A stretch of 64,000 nucleotides of DNA from Pseudomonas sp. P8_241 (GTDB taxonomy: Bacteria > Pseudomonadota > Gammaproteobacteria > Pseudomonadales > Pseudomonadaceae), in NCBI RefSeq assembly GCF_034008315.1, contig NZ_CP125377.1, positions 880,001 through 944,000 on the forward strand, given 5' to 3'. The position numbers were made by a program, and so were the translations under genes. Shown here piece by piece: positions 38,723-48,500 of this stretch. Below the pieces are notes generated by a model. That model was not told where the DNA came from. It was given only the letters and a program-made list of their open reading frames with translations, and searched no databases. Each line of letters opens with the position of its first letter. Positions within the stretch are counted from its first letter, which is position 1.

Positions 38723-41700
38723 GCAATCAGGCACTGACCCTGCGTATCGATCAGGAAATCCACAACCTCAAGGGCTTGATCGCCGCCGCATCTCTCGACG
38801 TGCGTGCCGCCAGCCTCAACAACCAGGGCGGCACCCTAACCAGTCGCGACAGCCTTGATTTAAAGGTCACGGGGCTCCTCGACAACCAGAATCAGGGGCT
38901 GGTCAACGCCACGAATCGACTCAACATCACTAGCGCGACGCTGAACAACCAAAGCGGTGGTTCGCTGTTGGGCGATGCCATTGGCCTCGATTTCGGCACG
39001 GCTGGTGGTGACCTGAAAAACGCCGGTGGACTGATCACCAACGCTGGCCCGCTGAGCATTAACCACCTGCGTGACCTGAACAACCAGGGCGGTGAAATCT
39101 CCAGCAGCCAAAGTTTCTCATTGAGCGGCCGCCACCTCGATAACCACTCCGGCAAGCTGATCAGCAGCCAGCAACTGGCGCTCCATGGCGCTGGCGTGTT
39201 CAACCAGAACGGGCTGATCTCGGGCTGGGAAGGTCTCACGGTAAGCGCCAACAGCCTGGACAACCGCAACAACGGCACGCTCTCAAGCCGCCGTGGTGAT
39301 CTGACGGTTGATGTCGCAGGCACCTTGCTCAACAGCGGCGCCGGGGCGCTGGTCAGTCAGAAAAGCCTGACAGTAAAAACCGCCAACCTCGACAACAGCA
39401 ACGGTGGGATTTTCTCCAGTGCCGGTCACCAGACCCTGACCGTCGACGGCCTGCTGAACAACAGCCAGGGCGGCCAGATCGACAGCGCTACGGCCCTGAC
39501 CGTCCAGGCCACGACGCTCGACAATAGTCGCGGCGCGATCAGTGCCCAGCAAGCGCTCGAGTTCACCGGCACTGCGCTGGATAACAGCGCTGGCAACCTG
39601 ATCGGCAATGCCGGCATCACCCTGAACCTGCTCGGTGCGTTGATCAACAGCAACGGCAAACTCGCTAGCGCCGGGCCGTTGCGTCTGAGCGCCAACCAGA
39701 TCAATAACCAGGGTGGTCAACTGGTCAGCCAAGGGCTGTTGACCCTGCTCACGAGTGGACTGGACAACCGTAATCGGGGCACCGTCGCGGCCAATGATCG
39801 GCTGAGCCTGACGGCCAGCGGTCTTGTGCAGAACGGCGCTGATGGCCTGATCTATAGCCAGTACGGCGACCTGAAACTGCAAGCCGCGAGTCTAGCCAAC
39901 GACCAGGGCACGTTGCAAAGCCAGGGCGCGCTCGCCCTTGAAGTGACCGGGGATGTCGACAACCACCACGGTCGCATCCTCGCTCAGGACGGCGAGCTGA
40001 TCCTCTCCGCCGTCAACCTCGACAACCGTGGCGGTGTATTGGCCAGCCTGCGCGCGGCATTGACCGCCACCCTCAGTGGTTGGCTGAAAAACGAATTGGG
40101 CGGCATCACCCAAGCGGAACACCTGAACCTGACGGCACTGGCCGGGATCGACAATCAGGGTGGCCGCATTGCCGCGCAGTCGGGCAACGTGACCGTCAAC
40201 ACCACTCATTTCGATAACCGTGATGGTGGTCTGTATGCCGGGCAGCGTATCGGCGTTACCGGCAGCAACCTGGATAACCGTGGCGGACAGATCGCCGGCC
40301 AGCAGATCGATCTGAGCCTGACAGGCGCCCTGAGTAACGGCCAGGGCATAGTCGAAAGCGACAGCACACTCAGCGTCGCTGCGGCCAGCCTGGACAACCA
40401 GAACGGGCAAATGCGCGCGCTCGGCACGAGCGGTGCCACGGTATTCCATATCGGCGGGCTGTTCGACAACCATAACGGCACCCTCGAAAGCGCCAACACC
40501 GACTTGAGCCTGCTCATGGGTGGTTTCTTGAACGCTGGCGGTACCGTGCTGCACGTCGGTAATGGCACGTTCGATATCGCCACCGCTAACGTCATCGACG
40601 CCGGTGGCAACCTGGTCACCCGGGGTGGCCTGACCCTCAGTGCCGACCGCTGGACCAACAGCAGCGTCATTCAGGCCGGGCGTTTGAGCGTCAACGTCAA
40701 CCACTTCACCCAGACCGGCAGCGGTCAACTGCTGGCGGCCAACAGCCTGATCGGCAGCGGTGTGAACTGGAGCAACGACGGCCTGATCGCCAGTGACGGT
40801 AGCCTCGATCTGAGGCTGACCGGATTGTACAGCGGTAATGGTCGACTGAGCAGCCTGGGTGATTTGACCCTGTATGCCGGGCAGTTGAATCTGCCGGAGG
40901 TTGCGAGCATCGCTGGTGGTGGCGACAGCCTGATCACGGTGGGCGGTCGGTTGACCAACTTCGGTCGACTGACCTCAACGAATGACCTGACCCTGAACAC
41001 CGGCACCCTAAACAACTACGGGGCCCTGGGCAGCGGCCAAGACCTCACGCTCACTACCTCGGAACTGCTCAACGAGCACGGGCTGATCTTCAGTGGTCGG
41101 GACATGGGGCTGCGGGTCGGCTCGTTGCTTAACAGCTACGCCAGTATCTACAGCCTGGGCGACCTCAACATCGACCGTGACGGCTACGGCGGCTGGGCCA
41201 CGAGCATCGTCAACAGCTCCGGCCTGATCCAGAGCGACGGTAGCCTGAGCCTGGCGGCCAGCACCATTCACAATGTTCGTGCGCTGTTGACCATCAGCAA
41301 TGGCGGTATCTACACCGCCAAGATTGAACAGATCCAATGTATCGAGGGCGTGAATTCCGGTGACTGCAGCGCTAAGCGCAACCGCGTCTGGGAGATCGTG
41401 CAGCGCGACAAACTGGAAGTGACCGCTGCCAGTGCCGCGTCCAGCATCACCGCTGGCGGTAACCTGAACATCAACGGTGGTGACCTGCTTAACCAGAGCA
41501 GCACAATCGCCACCAGCGGCAACTTCACCGCCACGTTGAACAACCTGACCAACACCGGTGTGGAAACCTCTGATACCGAAACCGTGCGCGTGTTTCGTAC
41601 GCAGCGCTCCCGTGGCGATAGCTGGTCCGGTCCGGCACAAGATTTTACCGATCATTACTGGTTTGAAAGCAGCGGCTACGACGCCAATAACCTCGGCGGC

Positions 41701-44700
41701 CTCGAACAAGCGATGGCCAACTTTATCGGCACCACCGAAGCCGAGTTGCCGCAGTTTGGCCGGACCACGCAACTGACCATGGGTGACCAGACCTACGCCG
41801 CGATTATTCAGGCAGCGGGCAACGTCAACATCACCACTCAGAACAACTTCGACAACAGCGTGGTACACGGCGACTTCGAGTACGTCGGCAACGGGCCGAA
41901 CACCAACACCGCGGCGCCGGGCAGCGAGTTCTCCACCCGCGTCACCCTGAATCAGCAACTGCCGCCGGATCTGGCCCAACAGCAGGTCAACCCGTTGGCC
42001 CTGCCAGGTTTTGAACTGCCCACCGGGCAGAACGGCCTGTTTCGTCTCAGTGGCCAAGGCAGCACCAAGGGCGATACCGGTCCACACAGCTGGAACCTGG
42101 GCGACGCAAGCGTGGGGAGTGCCCAGCGTCAACAAGAGGTGCCGGGTACTCAAGGCCGAGACATTGGCCCCCAAAATCTTGGCAACCTGAATATGGCTGG
42201 CATGGTGAGCGTCAACAAGGTCCAGGGCCTGCCGAGCAGTGGTGGCAGATCCAGTCCGCACAAATACCTGATCGAAACCAACCCGGTGCTCACCGACCTC
42301 AAGCAGTTCATGAGCTCGGACTACCTGTTGGGTAACCTCGGTTATGACCCCGACAACAGTGCCAAGCGCCTAGGTGATGGTTTTTACGAGCAGTCCCTGA
42401 TCCAGCAAGCGGTGGTCGCCCGCACTGGCCAGCGCTTTCTCGACGGCCTGACCTCAGACGAGGACATGTTCCGCTTCCTGATGGACAACGCCATCGCCAG
42501 CAAAGACGCCCTGCACCTGTCGCTGGGCGTCAGCCTCACCGCCGAACAAGTGGCGGCGCTGACCCATGACATTGTCTGGATGGAAACGGTGCTGGTCGAC
42601 GGCCAGGCAGTGATGGTGCCGGTGTTGTACCTGGCCAACGCCAACAACCGCCTGGCCGCCAACGGCGCGCTGATTCAGGGCAAGGACGTGACCCTGATCG
42701 CCGGGAACAACCTAAGTAACGCCGGTACGCTCAAGACCAGCCACAACCTGGCCGCGATGGCCGGCAACAATCTGCTCAACAGCCGACTGCTCCAGGCCGG
42801 CAACCGCCTCGACCTGCTGGCGGGTAACGAACTGAGCAACAAGGCTGGAGGCACCATCAGCGGGCGTGACGTAAGCCTGACCAGCCTCACCGGCGATGTG
42901 ATCAACGAACGCACGGTCACCGGTTATGACAGCAGCAACGGCTACAACAGCCAGCACCGCGACTTCGTCGACAACACCGCGCGCATTGAAGCGGCCAACG
43001 ATCTGACCATCCAGGCCGGGCGAGATGCCAGCTACATCGGTGGTGTAGTGCAGAGCGGCCGCGACACCCGCATCAGTGCCGGTCGCGACGTCATGCTGGG
43101 GTCGGCGACTCAGGTCAACAGCAACAGCCATGGCAAGAACAGCCGTGACCTGACCATCAGCCAGAATGGCTCCAGCCTGGAAGCGGGTCGCGACCTGTCG
43201 ATCAGCGCCGGGCGTGACCTCAACGTAATTGCCAGTCAGGTCGATGTTCAGCGTGACATCGCCTTGACCGCCGGCAACAACCTCACTCTGGCCTCGGCCG
43301 CGGAGGAGGAGCACAGCTACAACAAGACCAAGAAAGTCACCAGTCAGGAAGACCACATCAGCCAGGTCGGTAGCAGCGTCAATGCTGGCGGCAACGTCGC
43401 ACTGACCGCCGGCAAGAATCTGACGCTGATCTCCAGCAAGGTCAGTGCCGGTGATGAAGCCTACCTGGTGGCCGGTGGCAATCTTGAGTTGCTGGCTGCG
43501 CAAGACAGCGATTACTCGCTGTACCACATGAAGAAAAAGGGCAGCTTCGGCAGCAAGAAGACCCAGCGCGACGAAGTGACCGATGTGAAAAACATTGGCA
43601 GCGAAATCAAAACAGGGGGTGACCTGACCCTGGTCAGCGGCGGCGATCAACGTTACCAGGGCGCCAAGCTCAACAGCGGCAACGACCTGACCCTCGACAG
43701 CGGTGGCAGCATCACCTTCGAAGCGGTGAAGGACCTGCACCAGGAGAGTCACGAGAAGAGCAGCAGTGACCTGGCGTGGACCAGTGCGAAGGGTAAGGGA
43801 AATACGGATGAGACGCTGCGCCAAACGGTAATAGTGGCGCAGGGGAAACTGGCCATTCAGGCAGTGGATGGGCTGAAGATCGATATCAAGAAAATCGACC
43901 AGCACTCTGTCAGCGAGACCATCGACGTCATGGTCAAATCCGATCCGCAACTGGCTTGGCTGAAAGAGGCCGAGGCTCGCGGCGATGTGGACTGGCGGGA
44001 AGTGCAGGAAATGCATGACTCCTTTAAGTACAGCCACTCCAGTCTTGGTCAGGGAGCGATGTTGGCGATCATTATTGTGGCCACTGCACTGACAGCGGGC
44101 GCTGCCAGTGGAGCGTTAGGTGCGGCGGCAGGGGCGGGTGCCGGGTCTGGCACCGCAATGGCTGCGGCGGGTAGTTCTGCGATGGTTACAGCAGGTACTG
44201 CGGTCGGGACGGCGGCGGCTGGATGGGGGAACGTGATGCTCACCACGGCTTTGTCCTCAATGGCAGGGACAGCGGCTGAGAGTACCATCAATAACAAAGG
44301 CAACCTCGGTCAGGTGCTCGATGACGTAACCAACGAAGATAGCCTGAAGGGGTATGCAACCGCCTCCTTGATCGCGGGCTTTGGCGCGGCCTTTACCGAT
44401 GGTTGGGGGCGAGAGTTGACGACTGAAGGTAACTACAAAACGGTGAGTTACGCCGAGCGTGTCAACGCCTACACCGCGAATACCGCACTGAAAGGGGTGC
44501 TCAGTGGGGAAGATAAGGATTCCTGGATGGCCATTGCCGGAACTGGGGCGTTGATGGAGATATATCAGTATTCGGCCGGGCGGGCTCCTGATGTCCAGTC
44601 GGGCGTAGATAGACAAGGAGGCGCTCAGTATGCTGCAGGATTAGATAAGTTCGTCCCGATGGAATTGGTGGATGGTGTTATGCGAGAAGGAAACAACATT

Positions 44701-44970
44701 GGTCTAAACAGAATTGATGATTGCGCTAGTTTTTACGCTGTTTGTCATGGCACGCCAATTAGTAATTTGTTGAATAAGGTTCCTGGCTTTAACGCATTCG
44801 CTACTTTGCATGATGGATGGATGATGGATTTAGAGGCCCATAAAGGCACAGGAATGTCGGTTTTCGAAAACCTAGGCAGTATGCCTCCTGCATTGCTCGT
44901 TAACTACGGCGCTCTGTATGACAAGTATCTCCCACTGATTGAAGTGGAGAAAAATCGTGAGAAAAAATAG
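38641..44970 (+). CDS. TpsA/CdiA-like adhesin-toxin, C-terminal part (gene frameshifted)
   Basis: This is the continuation of the same gene in the shifted frame, about 2,110 codons. The first in-frame start is TTG 38776, but no ribosome-binding site supports an independent gene. It carries dozens of haemagglutinin repeats (LDN..G..L.S...L.L). The later repeat block is charged (for example HMKKKGSFGSKKTQRDEV). A glycine/alanine-rich hydrophobic stretch (AIIIVATALTAGAASGALGA, about 44,060-44,240) and a pretoxin-like part with YATASLIAGFGAAFTDGW follow. The protein ends in a variable toxin-like C-terminus. Combined with the N-terminal part, the intact protein would have about 2,996 residues, normal for CdiA/FhaB-like proteins. 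Confidence 0.88.
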   Translation, partial: NQDGEISSAQAFTLAASNLDNSNGKLLSNQALTLRIDQEIHNLKGLIAAASLDVRAASLNNQGGTLTSRDSLDLKVTGLLDNQNQGLVNATNRLNITSATLNNQSGGSLLGDAIGLDFGTAGGDLKNAGGLITNAGPLSINHLRDLNNQGGEISSSQSFSLSGRHLDNHSGKLISSQQLALHGAGVFNQNGLISGWEGLTVSANSLDNRNNGTLSSRRGDLTVDVAGTLLNSGAGALVSQKSLTVKTANLDNSNGGIFSSAGHQTLTVDGLLNNSQGGQIDSATALTVQATTLDNSRGAISAQQALEFTGTALDNSAGNLIGNAGITLNLLGALINSNGKLASAGPLRLSANQINNQGGQLVSQGLLTLLTSGLDNRNRGTVAANDRLSLTASGLVQNGADGLIYSQYGDLKLQAASLANDQGTLQSQGALALEVTGDVDNHHGRILAQDGELILSAVNLDNRGGVLASLRAALTATLSGWLKNELGGITQAEHLNLTALAGIDNQGGRIAAQSGNVTVNTTHFDNRDGGLYAGQRIGVTGSNLDNRGGQIAGQQIDLSLTGALSNGQGIVESDSTLSVAAASLDNQNGQMRALGTSGATVFHIGGLFDNHNGTLESANTDLSLLMGGFLNAGGTVLHVGNGTFDIATANVIDAGGNLVTRGGLTLSADRWTNSSVIQAGRLSVNVNHFTQTGSGQLLAANSLIGSGVNWSNDGLIASDGSLDLRLTGLYSGNGRLSSLGDLTLYAGQLNLPEVASIAGGGDSLITVGGRLTNFGRLTSTNDLTLNTGTLNNYGALGSGQDLTLTTSELLNEHGLIFSGRDMGLRVGSLLNSYASIYSLGDLNIDRDGYGGWATSIVNSSGLIQSDGSLSLAASTIHNVRALLTISNGGIYTAKIEQIQCIEGVNSGDCSAKRNRVWEIVQRDKLEVTAASAASSITAGGNLNINGGDLLNQSSTIATSGNFTATLNNLTNTGVETSDTETVRVFRTQRSRGDSWSGPAQDFTDHYWFESSGYDANNLGGLEQAMANFIGTTEAELPQFGRTTQLTMGDQTYAAIIQAAGNVNITTQNNFDNSVVHGDFEYVGNGPNTNTAAPGSEFSTRVTLNQQLPPDLAQQQVNPLALPGFELPTGQNGLFRLSGQGSTKGDTGPHSWNLGDASVGSAQRQQEVPGTQGRDIGPQNLGNLNMAGMVSVNKVQGLPSSGGRSSPHKYLIETNPVLTDLKQFMSSDYLLGNLGYDPDNSAKRLGDGFYEQSLIQQAVVARTGQRFLDGLTSDEDMFRFLMDNAIASKDALHLSLGVSLTAEQVAALTHDIVWMETVLVDGQAVMVPVLYLANANNRLAANGALIQGKDVTLIAGNNLSNAGTLKTSHNLAAMAGNNLLNSRLLQAGNRLDLLAGNELSNKAGGTISGRDVSLTSLTGDVINERTVTGYDSSNGYNSQHRDFVDNTARIEAANDLTIQAGRDASYIGGVVQSGRDTRISAGRDVMLGSATQVNSNSHGKNSRDLTISQNGSSLEAGRDLSISAGRDLNVIASQVDVQRDIALTAGNNLTLASAAEEEHSYNKTKKVTSQEDHISQVGSSVNAGGNVALTAGKNLTLISSKVSAGDEAYLVAGGNLELLAAQDSDYSLYHMKKKGSFGSKKTQRDEVTDVKNIGSEIKTGGDLTLVSGGDQRYQGAKLNSGNDLTLDSGGSITFEAVKDLHQESHEKSSSDLAWTSAKGKGNTDETLRQTVIVAQGKLAIQAVDGLKIDIKKIDQHSVSETIDVMVKSDPQLAWLKEAEARGDVDWREVQEMHDSFKYSHSSLGQGAMLAIIIVATALTAGAASGALGAAAGAGAGSGTAMAAAGSSAMVTAGTAVGTAAAGWGNVMLTTALSSMAGTAAESTINNKGNLGQVLDDVTNEDSLKGYATASLIAGFGAAFTDGWGRELTTEGNYKTVSYAERVNAYTANTALKGVLSGEDKDSWMAIAGTGALMEIYQYSAGRAPDVQSGVDRQGGAQYAAGLDKFVPMELVDGVMREGNNIGLNRIDDCASFYAVCHGTPISNLLNKVPGFNAFATLHDGWMMDLEAHKGTGMSVFENLGSMPPALLVNYGALYDKYLPLIEVEKNREKK
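44599..44970 (+). other. C-terminal toxin-like domain of TpsA
   Basis: The last ~124 residues are encoded by DNA that is visibly more AT-rich than the rest of tpsA, as is usual for exchangeable CdiA-CT modules. It contains IDDCASFYAVCHGTPISNLL and the motif VPGFNAFATLHDGWMMDLE, with cysteines that could pair. The fold and target are not recognised. The overlapping lipoprotein gene suggests a target in the periplasm or at the membrane (inference). The exact domain border is approximate. Confidence 0.6.
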
Positions 44971-45298
44971 TGGCATATTCTTAGCTTCTATTTTTCTAGC
45001 TGGGTGTGCACCGTCTCACTCTGCATGGACTTCTAGTAGAGATACTTGGCCCGGAGCAAGTTTTGACTCTCATGTGTATGAAGTATGCTCTCGGACTCCA
45101 GGTGCATGTAAGGACTCATTTTGGTCTCCTGTAAATAACAATAGAACATTTGATCGTGTTCTCGAGGAGGCCGGTGGAAGGCGTTATTACATTACTTGGA
45201 TCAGGGATTGTCGATACTCCGTTCTCGTGTCACCGAAAGGGGTAATCGTTTCGTGGCGATATGAGACCGACAATACAAAAAGTTGCTATATTTTCTAA
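44957..45298 (+). CDS. Small lipoprotein, probable immunity protein of the TpsA toxin
   Basis: This product has about 113 residues and starts at GTG 44957 with GGAG upstream. A TTG at 44939 is an alternative. The signal peptide is followed by the lipobox FLAGC (Cys about residue 16). Four later cysteines are present (EVCSRTPGACKDSF, IRDCRYS, SCYIF end). The gene overlaps the 3' end of tpsA by 14 nt, the normal place for an immunity gene. Codon use and AT-richness match the toxin end. No family is recognised, so the immunity role rests on position, size and composition. Confidence 0.7.
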   Translation: MRKNSGIFLASIFLAGCAPSHSAWTSSRDTWPGASFDSHVYEVCSRTPGACKDSFWSPVNNNRTFDRVLEEAGGRRYYITWIRDCRYSVLVSPKGVIVSWRYETDNTKSCYIF

Positions 45299-45316
45299 AT
45301 CAGTGGGGCGGGTCCT

Positions 45317-45538
45317 GAAGAAAAAGGGCAGCTTCGGCGGAGGTAGCATGACCCAACGCGACGAAGTCACCGAAGTGAAGAGCATCGGCAGTCGAATCAC
45401 CAGTGGCGGTGATCAACATTCCCGGAGCGCCTAGCTCACCAATCGTAATATCCGCACACAGAGTCACAATTTGATAATGCAAAATTCACTCAGAAGGTTC
45501 CAGGTTTTGAGAGGTCAATGACTTCACTATTTCTGTGA
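45317..45538 (+). pseudogene. Decayed orphan TpsA/CdiA C-terminal module
   Basis: Bases 45,317-45,442 repeat, with mismatches and a short deletion, the tpsA segment around 43,530-43,670. For example KKKGSFGGGSMTQRDEVTEV here corresponds to KKKGSFGSKKTQRDEVTDV in tpsA. Further on, a frame reads FTQKVPGFERSMTSLFL then stop at 45,538, reminiscent of the VPGFNAFATLH part of the active C-terminus. This is what remains of a displaced second toxin module, as is usual behind cdiA genes. Confidence 0.6.
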
Positions 45539-45576
45539 ATGAAAACGTTGCAAGAAATATACATTTGGAGTTGCAT

Positions 45577-45714
45577 ATGGAAATATCAAGGACATCGTTG
45601 CTGGTACGCCGTGTAGGGGCCTTTACCATTGATAAACTGGTGATACTCATACTCTGCCTAGGCATGCTGGAGGCAAATCTTGCTTTTGACGGCCTTAGGG
45701 ATGGTCTGAAGTAG
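45577..45714 (+). CDS. Small hydrophobic ORF, possible decayed immunity gene
   Basis: The frame of 45 codons starts at ATG 45577 with GGAG 6 nt upstream. It is MEISRTSLLVRRVGAF followed by a hydrophobic stretch LVILILCLGMLEANLAF. It sits directly behind the orphan toxin remnant, where an immunity gene would be. It may equally be chance. No homology is claimed. Confidence 0.3.
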   Translation: MEISRTSLLVRRVGAFTIDKLVILILCLGMLEANLAFDGLRDGLK

Positions 45715-45842
45715 TCACGCTTTTCTGGCTGACTTCAGCCTCCGCTGATTTTGAAAACGGCGAATCGACCAAAACGATAAATCATCCGCTTATTTCTGAG
45801 CTTTTAGCCGCCGCGAGCACCTCGAAACGGCTATTTCCCACA

Positions 45843-46115
45843 TTACAGGCACACCTCTCCTGTACTGGTCAGTAAATGTCGGCGTGCCATCCACAGATTC
45901 GACAGCGCGAATAGCGTCACCAGTTGCGCGGTGTTTTTGGCCAGACCACGGAAGCGCGTTTTCACAAAACCGAACTGGCGCTTGACCACCCGAAACGGGT
46001 GCTCGACTTTGGCGCGTGCCTGGGCCTTGGCCTTCTCGATCTTGCGCTTGGCTTTGTATAGAGCGCTACGCTTACCCAGCTTCTTGTAAGTACTGCGGCG
46101 TGCCGGGGTAATCTG
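45843..46115 (-). mobile_element. IS5-family transposase, C-terminal remnant
   Basis: The minus-strand frame reads [20 protein letters not shown], then [41 protein letters not shown] and [13 protein letters not shown], ending at a stop near 45,843. The [15 protein letters not shown]...RGLAKN pattern is the last catalytic part (DDE glutamate region) of IS5-type transposases. The N-terminal two thirds are missing, so the element is inactive. Confidence 0.85.
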
Positions 46116-46967
46116 AATTTGTTAAGTAAGCTATTGATTTATAAAATTAATATCGATTTTTATTTTTGGTTGGAATACCAATTGGAATACTGCACTCCAT
46201 TTGACTACTCGTTTGCATTCGATCTGACCAGCACGCTTCGTAACCATGATTGGCAGTGAAATGCCCATAGCTGCCGGTGGCGACAGGCGGAAATCGGCCG
46301 ATTCTGTTGAAAAAGTCGGCCTTGGTCCCCACGTCAGAAAAGTACGCGCCTGAGATTGAAATCCATACCTTGGGCAGAGGTTTTCGGGTGCGGATTTTAC
46401 GGAGGAGTGTGCTTTGACCTGAGGATTGGAGGCTGGCTATCCTGCCAATGAAGCAGCCGAACCTCAAGCTGGCAAGGACAAGGGTGGATTAGGTACAGTA
46501 CGTGGTGGTCGCTATCCGACCTGGAGCCGACAGTGACGACAGGCAAAAATCGGTTGATTGCGGCCCTTCTCAACCGACAGCAAGCGGTCAAAGGTATTCA
46601 CTTACAATGTCCGTGTTAGCCGTATAATAAAAAGGAGAAAAAACCGTACGCTGTTCACTTTGGTTTTAACTTTATTATACCCATCACGCTTTGTAACGTG
46701 ATTCCTCATCCGAACTTCTACACCAGAATTAGTAGGTGAGTTCTATCATTAATGGACAGGCCAATCTTCTAGGTAAAATATATATCCATTCCGAAAAGTG
46801 CACCATCGTGTGAATTATCTTAGAATGCTCAGTCGTGTCAGAAACGTTCCTTACATAACTTACACGGATATCAAATATAACACTGAGCATCTGCAAGTGG
46901 CGATTTTCCGCACAGCAGCTAAACTTTCGATTCGATATTTTCGAACCTGTTCTGCTGGAGGTCGCTT
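46116..46967. other. Intergenic region with insertion-element debris, no gene supported
   Basis: About 850 bp has no convincing gene. It contains GGCGGAAATCGGCCGATTCTG-like and CGGTTGATTGCGGCCC-like pieces that resemble ends of insertion sequences. An inverted repeat GTATAATAAA / TTTATTATAC lies at about 46,623-46,632 and 46,671-46,680. The last 300 bp are AT-rich and probably hold the promoter of the ATPase gene. Its ribosome-binding site GGAGG is at 46,957-46,961. Confidence 0.5.
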
Positions 46968-48146
46968 GTGTTGCGCACATTGGCTATCGAAAACTACCGC
47001 TCGCTGCATAATTTGCAGCTTTCTCTCGGAAGGCTGACCGTAGTGACCGGCGCTAATGGCAGTGGCAAATCCAACCTTTACCGAGCATTACGCTTACTAT
47101 CTGAAACGGTCCAGGAAGGTGTGGTTCATGGTATTGCACGTGAAGGAGGCCTTGATTCCTGTTTTTGGGCAGGGCCAGAACAGTCTTCAGCAAGCGTTCT
47201 ACGCGGCGAGTCCTCTGTAGAGGCTCTGCGTAGCCATAATGCAAAACGTATACGTATGGGTTTTGCCGGCACGGATTTTAGCTATGCGATGAGCTTGGGT
47301 CTGCCGGAACCAGATGCGGGAGAAGCGGAAAATCTGCGTACCCTGTTTGGGCGCGATCCCCAGATAAAACGGGAGGTGATTTGGTCAGGTCCAATTTTCC
47401 GTCCCGCAGCCGTGCTTGTAGAACGCAAAGGACCCGCTGTGCGCATGCGTGAGCAAAGGGGTTGGCGGACGTTGACAACCCAACTTCCCGAGTTTTATAG
47501 CTTGTTCGACACATGCGGTTCTATTGACTGTCCTGAAGTCGAAACGTTACGCCAAACGGTGAGGAGTTGGCGTTTTTATGATTATTTCCGCACCGACATC
47601 GACGCACCAGCACGACAGCCGCAGCTTGGAACCCGTACTCCTATACTGCACGGCAGCGGTCGAGATCTCGCTGCTGCTTTGCAGACAATCCGCGAAATCG
47701 GTGATCCAGTGAGACTAGACGAGGCAATAGACGATGCTTTCAAGGGGGCGATAATGCAGGTCATAGTCCGGGACGGGTTGTTTGTCCTGTCATTGCGCCA
47801 ACCTGGCATGCTGCGTCCATTGCTGGCGAGCGAACTCTCCGATGGTACCCTGAGATATCTGCTGCTAGTCGCAGCATTACTCACTCCACGCCCTCCGTCT
47901 CTAATGGTACTCAACGAACCGGAGAACAGCCTACATCCTGATTTGTTACCCGCATTGGCTCGATTAATAGCTAAAGTTGCTATTCATAGCCAAGTATGGA
48001 TTGTTTCCCATTCTAGCCGTCTCGTCTCTGCTTTGGAGCAATCATCCGACTGCACGAGCATTGAACTAGAAAAGCACCTAGGCAGGACACGTGTAATAGG
48101 GCAAAGTGGGCTTCTGTCTGGACCGGTGTGGAATTGGCCATCATAG
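46968..48146 (+). CDS. ABC/RecF-type ATPase (COG4637-like), stand-alone
   Basis: This predicted cytoplasmic ATPase has 392 residues. N-terminal LRTLAIENYRSLHNLQLSLG is followed by Walker A GANGSGKS (28-35), a long insertion, a signature-like ELSDGTLRYLLLVAAL, Walker B LMVLNEPENSLHPDLLP (near 313) and the H-loop WIVSHSSRLV. This is the RecF/OLD-like AAA_21 arrangement found in several phage-defence ATPases and in housekeeping orphans. The start is GTG 46968 with GGAGG 6 nt upstream. No nuclease or other partner gene is adjacent, so a defence role is only possible, not shown. Confidence 0.85.
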   Translation: MLRTLAIENYRSLHNLQLSLGRLTVVTGANGSGKSNLYRALRLLSETVQEGVVHGIAREGGLDSCFWAGPEQSSASVLRGESSVEALRSHNAKRIRMGFAGTDFSYAMSLGLPEPDAGEAENLRTLFGRDPQIKREVIWSGPIFRPAAVLVERKGPAVRMREQRGWRTLTTQLPEFYSLFDTCGSIDCPEVETLRQTVRSWRFYDYFRTDIDAPARQPQLGTRTPILHGSGRDLAAALQTIREIGDPVRLDEAIDDAFKGAIMQVIVRDGLFVLSLRQPGMLRPLLASELSDGTLRYLLLVAALLTPRPPSLMVLNEPENSLHPDLLPALARLIAKVAIHSQVWIVSHSSRLVSALEQSSDCTSIELEKHLGRTRVIGQSGLLSGPVWNWPS

Positions 48147-48500
48147 CAAAATGAAGAAAGTGAAAATCGATATCGAGTGAATTATTTCGAGGCTTGAAAA
48201 ACTTTTTGTCTGCCTAGAGTTTGCTTTTTTATATTTGTAAATACCATAAAACTTCCGAAAAAACCATAAAACTCTAACCGGCCCATAATTTATAACAGTC
48301 AACTATGACTACCGCTAACATGCTGGGTATAGTGCGTACTCGTCAACTCAATGCGTTTCGGCTTTTCTTTGGGATGAGCAGCATTAATGCTAGGAATACT
48401 TGCGGCCTGCAACTTAAATCATTCGATTCGCTTATTTTATACAAAGACCTTGGATAGCTAAAGCGGAAAATAGAATCACAACCATTATAAATCAATCTAA
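48147..48500. other. AT-rich gap between ATPase gene and radical-SAM cluster
   Basis: No gene is seen. The segment is very AT-rich and contains a tandem ACCATAAAACT (at about 48,242-48,253 and 48,265-48,275). No clear terminator hairpin with a T-run was found for the minus-strand cluster that ends at 48,501. Confidence 0.5.

Noticed and set aside
41008..42261. Long minus-strand open frames across tpsA (for example 417 and 441 codons)
   Set aside because: They mirror the repetitive tpsA coding sequence. No ribosome-binding sites or family features were found.
36000..44000. Possible CRISPR or tandem DNA repeat array
   Set aside because: The periodicity is protein-level (haemagglutinin repeats in tpsA). 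Units vary in sequence and length and there are no identical repeats with spacers.
46147..46467. 106-codon minus-strand frame behind the IS5 remnant
   Set aside because: No start signal and no family features. The DNA looks like insertion-element debris.
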